Positions 1 through 12,900 of a DNA stretch of 64,000 bases are shown here, one piece after another. How positions within the stretch are numbered: position 1 is the stretch's first letter; every line of letters starts with the position of its first letter. The position numbers were made by a program, and so were the translations under genes. Source of the DNA: Solanum dulcamara (taxonomy: Eukaryota > Streptophyta > Magnoliopsida > Solanales > Solanaceae); contig NC_077238.1 in assembly GCF_947179165.1 (NCBI RefSeq), forward strand, positions 83,977,757-84,041,756. Direction: 5' to 3'. The notes under the pieces are model-generated. The model saw nothing but the letters and a program-made list of their open reading frames with translations, did no database searches and was not told the origin of the DNA.

Positions 1-3000
1 CCGACACCTAAAAAATCTGTGGGCTAACACACACGAAAAACTGGCAAAATTGCCTAATTCCTACTGCGTCGCCAATAAAATGCTCCTAAGCCCCTCTAAA
101 GCACCGTCGGGGCTACTATATTTGTTCCTCATGTCATTACGGATGCTACTATGGAAGAATCCAAGAAAATTTGACCCGGACCCCCTTCACCTAAAAAATC
201 TGTGGGCTAACACACACGAAAAACTGGCAAAATTGCCTAATTCCTATTGTGTCGCCAATAAAATGCTCCTAAAACCCTCTATAGCGCCGTCGGGGCTACT
301 GGAGTTGTTCCCTAGGTCGTTACGGACGCTACTATAGAAGAATCCACAAAAATTCGACTCGGACCCCTGGCACCGAAAAAATCCGTGGGCTAACACACAC
401 GAAAAACTGGCAAAATCGCCTAATTCCTACTGCGTCGCCAATAAAATGCTCCTAAGCCCCTCTAAAGCGCCGCCGGGGCTACTATATTCGTTCCCTAGGT
501 CGTTACGGATGCTACAATGGAAGAATCCAAGAAAATTTGACCTAGACCCCCTTCACCTAAAAATTCTGTGGGATAACACACACGAAAAACTGGCAAAATT
601 GCCTAATTCCTATTGAATCGCCAATAAAATGCTCCTAAACCCCTCTATAACGCCGCTGGGGCTACTGGAGTCGTTCCCCAGGTCGTTACGGACACTACTA
701 TGGAAGAATGCAAGAAAATTCGACTCGGACCCCTGGCACCTAAAAAATCTGTGGGCTAACACACACGAAAAACTGGCAAAATCGCCTAATTCCTATTGCG
801 TCGCCAATAAAATGCCCTTAAACCTCTCTATAGCGCCGCCGGGGCTACTGGAGTCGTTCCCCAGGTCGTTATGGATGCTACTATGGAAGAATAAAAGAAA
901 ATTTGACTCGGACCCCCGACACCTAAAAAATCCGTGTGCTAACACAAACGAAAAACTGGCAAAATCGCCTAATTCCTACTGCGTCGCCAATAAAATGCTC
1001 CTAAGCCCCTCTAAAGCGCCGTCGGGGCTACTATATTTGTTCCTCATGTCGTTACGGATGCTACTATGGAATAATCCAAGAAAATTTGACCCGGGCCCCC
1101 TTCACCTAAAAAATCTGTGGGCTAACACACACGAAAAACTGGCAAAATCGCCTAATTCCTATTGTGTCGCCAATAAAATGCTCCTAAAACCCTCTATAGC
1201 GCCGTCGGGGCTACTGGAGTTGTTCCCTAGGTCGTTACGGATGCTACTATAGAAGAATCCACAAAAATTCGACTCGGACCCCTGGCACCTAAAAAATCTG
1301 TGGGCTAACACACACGAAAAAGTGGCAAAATCGCCTAATTCCTACTGCGTCGCCAATAAAATGCTCCTAAGCCCCTCTAAAGCGCCGCCGGGGCTACTAT
1401 ATTCGTTCCCCAGGTCGTTACGGATGCTTCAATGGAAGAATCCAAGAAAATTTGACCCAGACCCCCTTCACCTAAAAATTCTGTGGATAACACACACGAA
1501 AAACTGGCAAAATTGCCTAATTCCTATTGAATCGCCAATAAAATGCTCCTAAACCCCTCTATAGCGCCGCTGGGGCTACTGGAGTCGTTCCCCAGGTTGT
1601 TACGGACACTACTATGGAAGAATGCAAGAAAATTCGACTCGGACCCCTGGCACCTAAAAAATCCGTGGGCTAACACACACGAAAAACTGGCAAAATCGCC
1701 TAATTCCTATTGCGTCGCCAATAAAATGCCCTTAAACCTCTCTATAGCGCCGTCGGGGCTACTGGAGTCGTTCCCCAGGTCGTTACGGACGCTACTATGG
1801 AAGAATCCACGAAAATTCGACTCGGACCCCCGACACCTAAAAAATCTGTGGGCTAACACACACGAAAAACTGGCAAAATTGCCTAATTCCTACTGCGTCG
1901 CCAATAAAATGCTCCTAAGCCCCTCTAAAGCACCGTCGGGGCTACTATATTTGTTCCTCATGTCATTACGGATTCTACTATGGAAGAATCCAAGAAAATT
2001 TGACCCGGACCCCCTTCACCTAAAAAATCTGTGGGCTAACACATACGAAAAACTGGCAAAATTGCCTAATTCCTATTGTGTCGCCAATAAAATGCTCCTA
2101 AAACCCTCTATAGCGCCGTCGGGGCTACTGGAGTTGTTCCCTAGGTCGTTACGGACGCTACTATAGAAGAATCCACAAAAATTCGACTCGGACCCCTGGC
2201 ACCGAAAAAATCCGTGGGCTAACACACACGAAAAACTGGCAAAATCGCCTAATTCCTACTGCGTCGCCAATAAAATGCTCCTAAGCCCCTCTAAAGCGCC
2301 GCCGGGACTACTATATTCGTTCCCCAGGTCGTTACGGATGCTACAATGGAAGAATCCAAGAAAATTTGACCCAGACCCCCATCACCTAAAAATTCTGTGG
2401 GATAACACACACGAAAAACTGGCAAAATTGCCTAATTCCTATTGAATCGCCAATAAAATGCTCCTAAACCCCTCTATAGCGCCACTGGGGCTACTGGAGT
2501 CGTTCCCCAGATCGTTACGGACACTACTATGGAAGAATGCAAGAAAATTCGACTCGGACCCCCGGCACCTAAAAAATCCGTGGGCTAACACACACGAAAA
2601 ACTGGCAAAATCGCCTAATTCCTATTGCGTCGCCAATAAAATGCCCTTAAACCTCTCTATAGCGCCGTCGGGGCTACTGGAGTCGTTCCCCAGGTCGTTA
2701 CGGACGCTACTATGGAAGAATCCACGAAAATTCGACTCGGACCCCCAACACCTAAAAAATCCGTGGGCTAACACAAACGAAAAACTGGCAAAATTGCCTA
2801 ATTCCTACTGCGTCGCCAATAAAATGCTCCTAAGCCCCTCTAAAGCACCGTCGGGGCTACTATATTTGTTCCTCATGTCGTTACGGATGCTACTATGGAA
2901 GAATCCAAGAAACTTTGACCCGGACCCCCTTCACCTAAAAAATCTGTGGGCTAACACACACGAAAAACTGGCAAAATTGCCTAATTCCTATTGTGTCGCC

Positions 3001-3560
3001 AATAAAATGCTCCTAAAACCCTCTATAGAGCCGTCGGGGCTACTGGAGTTGTTCCCTAGGTCGTTACGGACGCTACTATAGAAGAATCCACAAAAATTCG
3101 ACTCAGACCCCTGGCACCTAAAAAATCCGTGGGCTAACACACACGAAAAACTGGCAAAATCGCCTAATTCCTACTGCGTCGCCAATAAAATGCTCCTAAG
3201 CCCCTCTAAAGCGCCGCCGGGGCTACTATATTCGTTCCCCAGGTCGTTACGGATGCTACAATGGAAGAATCCAAGAAAATTTGACCCAGACCCCCTTCAC
3301 CTAAAAATTCTATGGGATAACACACACGAAAAACTTGCAAAATTGCCCAATTCCTATTGAATCGCCAATAAAATGCTCCTAAACCCCTCTGTAGCGCCGC
3401 TGGGGCTACTGGAGTCGTTCCCCAGGTCGTTACGGACACTACTATGGAAGAATGCAAGAAAATTCGACTCGGACCCCTGGCACCTAAAAAATCTGTGGGC
3501 TAACACACACGAAAAACTGGCAAAATCGCCTAATTCCTATTGCATCACCAATAAAATGCT
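1..3560 (+). repeat. 5-monomer HOR, ~915 bp, about four copies
   Basis: Every fifth unit carries a diagnostic variant, TTTGTTCCTCATGTC, in place of the usual GTCGTTCCCCAGGTC. It begins at 121, 1036, 1950 and 2865, giving spacings of 915, 914 and 915 bp. The other units keep the same order in each copy: one with ATAGAAGAATCCACAAAAAT, one with ATTCGTTCCC, one with GAAGAATGCAAGAAAATTCG and one with ATGCCCTTAAACCTCTC. Copies are highly alike, so homogenisation is recent. The first copy starts outside the window. Similarity to the pattern fades from about 3540. Weaker relatives of single units recur near 4.7-5.1 kb and 5.8-6.1 kb. Confidence 0.93.
5..187 (+). repeat. Reference monomer (183 bp)
   Basis: This is the first complete unit in the phase used here. 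A-tracts lie near unit positions 6-11, 32-36, 42-45, 73-76 and 162-165, all in or next to the A-rich part. The G+C core is near 97-109. Three short internal direct repeats matter for deletions elsewhere: AAAAT at about 42 and 162, TCCTA at about 55 and 80, and GTCGTT at about 117 and 129. No match to the mammalian CENP-B box pattern is visible on either strand of the consensus. Confidence 0.93.
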
Positions 3561-6500
3561 CCTAAACCCCTCTGTAGCGCCGCCGGGGCTACTGGAGTCG
3601 TTCCCCAAGTATTTACGGACACTACTATGGAAGAATATAAGAAAATTTGACTCGGACCCCTAGCACGTAAAAAATCCGTGGTCTAACACACATGAAAAAC
3701 TGGCAAAATCGCCTAATTCCTATTGCGCCGCCAATAAAATGCTCTAAAACCCCTCTAAAGCACAGACGGGGATACGGGAGTCGTTCCCCAGGTCGTTACG
3801 GATGCTACTATGAAAGAATTTAAGAAAAATTGACCCGGACCCCCTTCACCTAAAAAATATGTGGGCTAACACACAAGAAATACTGGCAAAATCGCTTAAT
3901 TCCTATTGCATCGCCAATAAAATGCTCCTAAACCCCTCTATAGAACCACCGGAGCTACTTGAGTCATTCCCTAGGTCTTTACAAAAGCTACTATGGAAGA
4001 GTACAAGAAAATTCGACTCGTACCCCCAACACCTAAAAAATCTGTGGGCTAACACACACGAAAAACTGGCAAAATTGCCTAATTCTATTGCGTCGCAAAT
4101 AAAATGATCCTATACCCCTCTAAAGCGCCGCCGGAGCTACTGGAGTCGTTCTCCAGGTCGTAACGGAAGCTACTATGGAAGAAATCAAGAAAATTCGACC
4201 CAGACCCCCGGTACCTAAAAATTCTGTGGGCTAACACACACGAAAAACTAGCAAAATTTCCTAATTCCTATTACGTCGCCAATAAATGCTCCTAAACCCC
4301 TCTATTGCACCGCCGGGGCTACTAGAGTCGTTCCCCAGGTCGTTATAGACGCTACTATGGAAGAAATCAAGAAAAATCGACCTAGACCCCCAGCACCTAA
4401 AAATTCGTGGGTTAACACACACGAAAAACTAGCAAAATCGCCTAATTCCTATTGCGTCGCCAATAAAATGCTCCTGAACCCCTCTAAAGCGCCGCCGGGG
4501 CTACTGGAGTCATTCCCCTGGTCATTACGGACGCTACTATGGAAGAATCCAAGAAAATTTGACCCGAACCCCCGGCACCTAAAAAATCTGTGGGCTAACA
4601 CACACGAAAAACTGGCAAAATCGCCTAATTCCTATTGCGTCGCCAATAAAATTCTCCTAAAACCCTCTATAGCGCCGTCGGGGCTACTGGATTCGTTCCC
4701 CAGGTCGTTACGGATGCTACTATGGAAGAATCCATGAAAATTCGACTCGGACCCCCGGCACCTAAATAATCCGTGGGCTAACACACACGAAAAACTGGCA
4801 AAATCACCTAATTCCTACTGCGTCGCCAATAAAATGCTCCTAAGCCCCTCTAAAGCGCCACCGGGGCTACTATATTTGTTCCCCAAGTCGTTACGGATGC
4901 TACTATGGAAGAATCCAAGAAAATTTGACCCGGACCCCCTTCACCTAAAAAATCTGTGGGCTAACACACACGAAAAACTGGCAAAATCGCCTAATTCCTA
5001 TTACGTCGCCAATAAAATACTCCTAAACCCCTCTATAGCACCGTTGGGGCTACTGGAGTCGTTCCCCAGGTCGTTACGGACACTACTATGGAAGAATGCA
5101 AGAAAATTCGACTCAGACCCCTGGCACCTAAAAAATCCGTGGGCTAACACACACAAAAAACTGGCAAAATCGCCTAATTCCTATTGCGTCGCTAATAAAT
5201 TGCTCCTAAACCCCTATATAGCGCCACCGGGGCTACTGGAGTCGTTCACCAGGTCGTTACGGATGCTACTATGGAAGAATCCAAGAAAATTCGACCCGGA
5301 CCCCCGGCACCTAAAAAATCTGTGGGCTAACACAAATGAAAAACTGGCAAAATTGCCTAATTTCTATTGCGTCGCCAATAAATGCTCCTAAACCCCTCTA
5401 TTGCACCGCTGGAGCTACTGGAGTCATTCCCCAGGTCATTACGGACGCTACTATGGAAGAAATCAAGAAAAATCGACCCAGACCCCAGCACCTAAAAATT
5501 CGTGGGTTTACACACACGAAAAACTAGAAAAATCACCTAATTCCTATTGTGTCGCCAATAAAATGCTCCTGAACCCCTCTATAGCACCTCTGGGGCTATT
5601 GGAGTCATTCCCCTGGTCGTTACGGATGCTACTATTGAAGAATCCAAGAAAATTTGACCCGTACCCCCTTCACCTAAAAAATCTGTGGGCTAACACACAC
5701 GAAAAACTGGCAAAATCGCCTAATTCCTATTGTGTCGCCAATAAAATGCTCCTAAAACCCTCTATAGCGCCGTCGGGGCTACTGGAGTTGTTCCCTAGGT
5801 CGTTACGGACGCTACTATAGAAGAATCCACAAAAATTCGACTCGGACCCCCAGCACCTAAAAAATCCGTGGGCTAACACACACGAAAAACTGGCAAAATC
5901 GCCTAATTCCTACTGCGTCGCCAATAAAATGCTCCTAAGCCCCTCTAAAGCGCCGCCGGGGCTAATATTTGTTCCCCAGGTCGTTACAGATGCTACTATG
6001 GAAGAATCCAAGAAAATTTGACCCGGACCCCCTTCACCTAAAAATTCTGTGGGATAACACACACGAAAAACTGGCAAAATTTCCTAATTCCTATTGCATC
6101 GCCAATAAAATGCTCCTAAACCCCTCTATAGCGCCGCTGGGGCTACTGGAGTCGTTCCCCAGGTCATTATGGATGCTACTATGGAAGAATCCAAGAAAAT
6201 TCGACCCGGACCCCCGGCACCTAAAAAATCTGTGGGCTAACACACATGAAAAACTGGCAAAATTGCCTAATTCCTATTGCATCGCCAATAAATGCTCCTA
6301 AACCCCTCTATTGCACCGCAGGGGCTACTGGAGTCGTTCCCCAGGTCGTTACATATGCTACTATGAAAGAGTTTAAGAAATTTTGACCCGGACCCCCTTC
6401 ACCTAAAAAATCTGTGGGCTAACACACAAGAAATACTGGCAAAATCGCCTAATTCCTATTGCGTCGCCAATAAAATGCTCCTGAACCCCTCTAAAGCGCC

Positions 6501-7139
6501 GCCGGGGCTATTGGAGTCGTTCCTCTGGTCTTTACGGACGCTACTATGGAAGAATCCAAGAAAATTTGACCCGGACCCCCGGCACCTAAAAAATCTGTGG
6601 GCTAACACACACGAAAAACTGACAAAATTGCCTAATTCCTATTGCGTCGCCAATAAATGCTCCTAAACCCCTCTATTGCACCGCCGGGGCTACTAGAGTC
6701 GTTCCCCAGGTCGTTATAGACGCTACTATGGAAGAAATCAAGAAAAATTGACCCAGACCCCCAGCACCTAAAAATTCGTGGGTTAACACACACGAAAAAC
6801 TAGCAAAATCGCCTAATTCCTATTGCGTCGCCAATAAAATGCTCCTGACCCCTCTAAAGCGCCGCCGGGGCTACTAGAGTCGTTCCCCTAGTCGTTACGA
6901 ACGCTACTATGGAAGAATCTAAGAAAATTTGACCCGAACCCCCGGCACCTAAAAAATCTGTGGGCTAACACACACGAAAAACTGGCAAAATTGCCTAATT
7001 CCTATTCCATCGCCAATAAATGCTCCTAAACCCCTCTATACCACCGCCGGGGCTACTGGAGTCGTTCCTCAGGTCGTTACGGATGCTACAATGGAAGAAT
7101 CCAAGAAAATTCGACCCGGACCCCCGGCACCTAAAAAAT

Positions 7140-8075
7140 TCGTGGGCTAACACACACGAAAAACTGGCAAAATTGCCTAATTCCTATTGCGTCGCCAATA
7201 AAATGCTCCTGAGCCCCTCTAAAGTGCCGTCGGAGATACTATAGTCGTTCCCCAGGTCGTTACGGACGCTACTAAGGAAAAATCCAAGAAATTTCGACCC
7301 GGACCCCCCTTCACCTAAAATATCTGTGGGCTAACACAAAAGAAATACTAGCAAAATCGCCTAATTCCTATTGCGTCGCCAATAAAATGCACCTAAAACC
7401 CTCTATAGCGCCGCCAGGGCTACTAGAGTCGTTCCCCAGGTCGTTACGGACACTCCTATGGAAGAATATAAGAAACTTTGACCCGGACCCCCTACACCTA
7501 AAAAATATGTGGGCTAACACACAAGAAAAACTGGCAAAATTGCCTAATTCCTATTGCGTCGCCAATAAAATGCTCCTAAACCCGTCTAGAGCGCCGCTGG
7601 GGCTACTGGAATCGTTCCCCAAGTCGTTACGGATGCTACTATGGAAGTACACAAGAAAATTCTACTCGTACCCCCAGCACCTAAAAAATCCATGGGCTAA
7701 CACACACGAAAAACAGGCAAAATCGGGTAATTCCTATTGCATCGCCAATAAAATGATCCTAAACCCCTCTAATGCATCGCCGGGGCTACTGGAGTCGTTC
7801 CCCAAGTCGTAACGAACGCTACTATGGAAGAAATCAAGAAATTTCGACCCGTACCCCCGGTTCCTAAAAATTATGCCGGCTCACACATACGAAAAACTGG
7901 CAAAATTGCTTAATTCCTATTGCGTCGCCAATTAAATGCTCCTAAACCCTTCTATTGCACCGCAGAGACTACTGGAGTCGTTTCCCTGGTCGTTACGGAT
8001 GCTACTATGGAAGAAATCAAGAAAATTTGACCCAGACCCCTAGCAACTAAAAATTCAGTGGGATAACACACACGA
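7140..8075 (+). repeat. Five-monomer segment, copy 1
   Basis: This segment matches about 8968-9902 unit by unit. Shared rare variants in order are GTGCCGTCGGAGATACTATA, ACTAAGGAAAAATCC, CCCGTCTAGAGCGCC, AAATCGGGTAATTCC, GAGACTACTGGAGTC and CCCTAGCAACTAAAAATTCA. The offset is about 1828 bp, ten units minus 2. A third partial version lies at about 11570-12090, and a fourth partial one at about 13960-14280. Confidence 0.88.
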
Positions 8076-8967
8076 AAAACTGGCAAAATTGCCTAATTCC
8101 TATTGCATCGCCAATAAATGCTCCTAAACCCCTCTATTGCACCGCCGGGGCTACTGGAGTCGTTCCCCAGGTCGTTACGGATGCTACTATGAAAGAGTTT
8201 AAGAAATTTTGACCCGGACCCCCTTCACCTAAAAAATCTGTGGGCTAACACACAAGAAATACTGGCAAAATCGCCTAATTCCTATTGCGTCGCCAATAAA
8301 ATGCTCCTAAACCCCTCTAAAGCGCCGCCGGGGCTACTGGAGTCGTTCCCCTAGTCTTTACGGACGCTACTATGGAAGAATCCAAGAAAATTTGACCCGG
8401 ACCCCCGGCACCTAAAAAATCTGTGGGCTAACACACACGAAAAACTGACAAAATTGCCTAATTCCTATTGCGTCGCCAATAAATGCTCCTAAACCCCTCT
8501 ATTGCACCGCCGGGGCTACTGGAGTCGTTCCCCAGGTCGTTACGGACACTACTATGGAAGAATGCAAGAAAATTCGACTCAGACCCCTGGCACCTAAAAA
8601 ATCCGTGGGCTAACACACACAAAAAACTGGCAAAATCGCATAATTCCTATTGCGTCGCTAATAAATTGCTCCTAAACCCCTATATAGCGCCACCGGGGCT
8701 ACTGGAGTCTTTCACCAGGTCGTTACGGATGCTACTATGGAAGAATCCAAGAAAATTCGACCCGGACCCCCGGCACCTAAAAAATCTGTGGGCTAACACA
8801 AATGAAAAACTGGCAAAATTGCCTAATTTCTATTGCGTCGCCAATAAATGCTCCTAAACCCCTCTATTGCACTGCTGGAGCTACTGGAGTCATTCCCCAG
8901 GTCATTACGGACGCTACTATGGAAGAAATCAAGAAAAATCGACCCAGACCCCCGGCACCTAAAAAAT

Positions 8968-9902
8968 TCGTGGGCTAACACACACGAAAAACTGGCAAAA
9001 TCGCCTAATTCCTATTGCGTCGCCAATAAAATGCTCCTGAGCCCCTCTAAAGTGCCGTCGGAGATACTATAGTCGTTCCCCAGGTCGTTACGGATGCTAC
9101 TAAGGAAAAATCCAAGAAATTTCAACCCGGACCCCCTTCACCTAAAAAATCTGTGGGCTAACACACAAGAAATACTAGCAAAATCGCCTAATTCCTATTG
9201 CGTCGCCAATAAAATGCACCTAAAACCCTCTATAGCGCCGCCAGGGCTACTGGAGTCGTTCCCTAGGTCGTTACGGACACTCCTATGGAAGAATATAAGA
9301 AACTTTGACCCGGACCCCCTACACCTAAAAAATATGTGGGCTAACACATAAGAAAAACTGGCAAAATTGCCTAATTCCTATTGCGTCGCTAATAAAATGC
9401 TCCTAAACCCGTCTAGAGCGCCGCTGGGGCTACTGGATTCGTTCCCCAAGTCGTTACGGATGCTACTATGGAAGTACACAAGAAAATTCTACTCGTACCC
9501 CCAGCACCTAAAAAATCCATGGGCTAACACACACGAAAAACTGGCAAAATCGGGTAATTCCTATTGCATCGCCAATAAAATGATCCTAAACCCCTCTAAT
9601 GCATCGCCGGGGCTACTGGAGTCGTTCCCCAAGTCGTAACGAACGCTACTATGGAAGAAATCAAGAAATTTCGACCCGGACCCCCGGTTCCTAAAAATTA
9701 TGTCGGCTCACACATACGAAAAACTGGCAAAATTGCCTAATTCCTATTGCGTCGCCAAGAAAATGCTCCTAAACCCTTCTATTGCACCGCCGAGACTACT
9801 GGAGTCATTCCCCAGGTCGTTACGGATGCTACTATGGAAGAAATCAAGAAAATTTGACCCAGACCCCTAGCAACTAAAAATTCAGTGGGATAACACACAC
9901 GA
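8968..9902 (+). repeat. Five-monomer segment, copy 2
   Basis: Second copy of the segment at about 7140-8075, carrying the same ordered rare variants. It differs by scattered substitutions, many of them C/T or G/A at CpG, and by a few one-base indels. Beyond about 9905 the two copies diverge: the unit after copy 2 has AATTCTCAATGCATCACC, whereas copy 1 has the ordinary sequence. Confidence 0.88.
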
Positions 9903-12900
9903 AAAACTGGCAAAATCGCCTAATTCTCAATGCATCACCAATAAAATGCTCCTAAACCCCTCTATAGCACTACCAGGGCTACTGGAGTCTTTCCCCAGGT
10001 CGTTACGGATGCTACTATTGAAGAATCCAAGAAGATTCGACATGGACCCCCGCCACGTAAAAAATCTGTGGCTAACACACACGAAAATTTGGAAAAATTA
10101 CCTAACTCCTATTGCGTCTCTAATAAAATGATCCTAAATCCCTCTAAAGCACCGCCGGGGCTACTGGAGTTATTCCCCAGGTCGTTATGGATGCTACTAT
10201 GGAAGAATCCAAGAAAATTCGACCCAGACCCCCAGCACCTAAAAATTTGTGGGTTAACACACACGAAAAACTGGCAAAATTGCCTAATTCCTATTGCGTC
10301 GCCAATAAATGCTGCTAAACCCCTCTATACCGCCGCCGGGGCTACTGGAGTCGTTCCTCAGGTCGTTACGGATGCTACTATGGAAGAATCCAAGAAAATT
10401 CGACCCGGACCCCCGGCACCTAAAAAATTCGTGGGCTAACACACATGAAAAACTGGCAAAATCGTCTAATTCATATTGCGTCGCCAATAAAATGCTCCTG
10501 AGCCCCTTTAAAGTGCCGTCGGGGCTACTATAGTCGCTTCCCTGGTCGTTACAGATGCTACTAAGGAAAAATCCAAGAAAATTCGACCCGGACCCCCTTC
10601 ACCTAAAAAATCTGTGGGCTAACACACAAGAAATACTAGCAAAATCGCCTAATTCCTATTGCGTCGCCAATAAAATGCACCTAAACCCCTCTATAGGGCC
10701 GTCGGGGCTACTGGAGTCGTTCCCTAGGTCGTTACGGACACTACTATGGAAGAATCCAAGAAACCTTTACTCGGACCCTTGGCACCTAAAAAATTTATGG
10801 GCTAACACACACGAAAAACTGGCAAAATCGCCTAATTCCTGTTGCGTCGCAAATAAAATGCTTCTAAACCCCTCTAAAGTGCCGCCGGGGCTACTGGAGT
10901 CGTTCTCCAGGTCGTAACGGACGCTACTATGGAAGAATCCAAGAAAATTCGACTCGTACCCCCGACACCTAAAAAATTTGTGGGCTAATACACGAAAAAC
11001 TGGCAAAATCGGCTAATTTCTACTACATTGCCAATAAAATGCTCCTAAGCACCTCTAAAGCGCCGCCGGGGCTACTGTAGTCGTTTCGCAGATCGTTACG
11101 GACTCTACTATGGAAAATTCCAAGAAATATTGACCCAGACCCCCGACACCTAAAAAATCTATGAGCTAACACACACGAAAAAGTGGCAAAATCCCCTGAT
11201 TCCTATTGCGTCATCAATAAAATGTTCTTAAACCCCTCTATCGAACCTCTGGGGCTTCTGGAGTCATTCCCCAGGACGTTACGGACACTACTATGGAAGA
11301 ATCCAAGAAAATTTGACCCGAACCCCCAGCACCGAAAATATCTGTGGGCTAACACACATGAAAAAGTGGCAAAATTGCTTAATTCCTATTGCGCCGCCAA
11401 TAAAATGCTCATAAAACCCTCTAAAGTGCCGTCGGGGCTACTAGAGTCGTTCTACAGGTCGTAACGGACGCTACTATGGATGAATCAAAGAAAATTCGAC
11501 CCAGACCCCCGGCACCTAAAACATTTGTGGGCTAACACACACGAAAAACTGGCAAAATCACCTAATTTCTACTGCGTCGCCAATAAAATGCTCCTAAACC
11601 CGTCTAGAGCGCCACTGGGGCTACTGGAGTCGTTCCCCAAGTCGTTACGGATGCTACTATGGAAGTATACAAGAAAATTCTACTCGTACCCCCAGCACCT
11701 AAAAAATCCGTGGGCTAACACACACGAAAAACTGGCAAAATCGGGTAATTCCTATTGCGTCGCCAATAAAATGATCCTAAACCCCTCTAAAGCATCGCCG
11801 AGGCTATTGGAGTCGTTCCCCAAGTCGTAACGAACGCTACTATGGAAGAAATCAAGAAAATTCGACCCGGACCCCCGGTTCCTAAAAATTATGTCCGCTC
11901 ACACACACGAAAAACTGGCAAAATTGCCTAATTCCTATTGCGTCGCCAATAAAATGCTCCTAAACCCTTCTATTGCACCGCCGAGACTACTGGAGTCGTT
12001 CCCCAGGTCATTACGTACGCTACTATGTAAGAAATCAAGAAAATTTGACCCAGACCCCTAGCAACTAAAAATTCAGTGGGATAACACACACGAAAAACTG
12101 GCAAAATTGCCTAATTCTCATTGCATCACCAATAAAATGCTCCTAAACCCCTCTATAGCACCACCAAGGCTACTGGGGTCTTTCCCCAGGTCGTTACGGA
12201 TGCTACTATGGAAGAATCCAAGAAAATTCGATACGGACCCCTGGCACATAAAAAATCTGTGGGCTAACACAGACGAAAATCTGGAAAAATTACCTAATTC
12301 CTATTGCGTCTCTAATAAAATGATCCTAAACCCCTCTAAAGCACCTCCGGGGCTACTGGAGTCATTCCCCAGGTCATTACGGACGTTACTATGGAAGAAT
12401 CTAAGAAAATTCGACCCATACCCCCAGCACCTAAAAATTCGTGGGTTAACACACACGAAAAACTAGCAAAATCGCCTAATTCCTATTGCGTCGCCAATAA
12501 AATGCTCCTGAACCCCTCTAAAGCGCCGCCGGGGCTACTCGAGTCGTTCCCCTGGTCGTTACGGATGCTACTATATAAGAATCCAAGAAAATTTGATCCG
12601 AATCCCCGGCACCTAAAAAATCTATGGGCTAACACACACGAAAAACTGGCAAAATTGCCTAATTCCTATTCCAACGCCAATAAATGCTCCTAAACCCCTC
12701 TATACCGCCGCCGGGGCTACTGGAGTCGTTCCTCAGGTCGTTACGGATGCTTCTATGGAAGAATCCAAGAAACTTCGACCCGGACCCCCGGCACCTAACA
12801 AATTCGTGGGCTAACACACAGGAAAAACTAGCAAAATCGCCTAATTCCTATTGCGTCGCCAATAAAATGCTCCTGAGACCCTCTAAAGTGCTGCCGGGGC

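Noticed and set aside
3206..3457. Reverse-strand open frames here and at similar places (for example 37264-37461 and 38545-38742)
   Set aside because: They are the antisense reading of the same unit and recur wherever a given variant recurs. Their spacing follows the satellite period.
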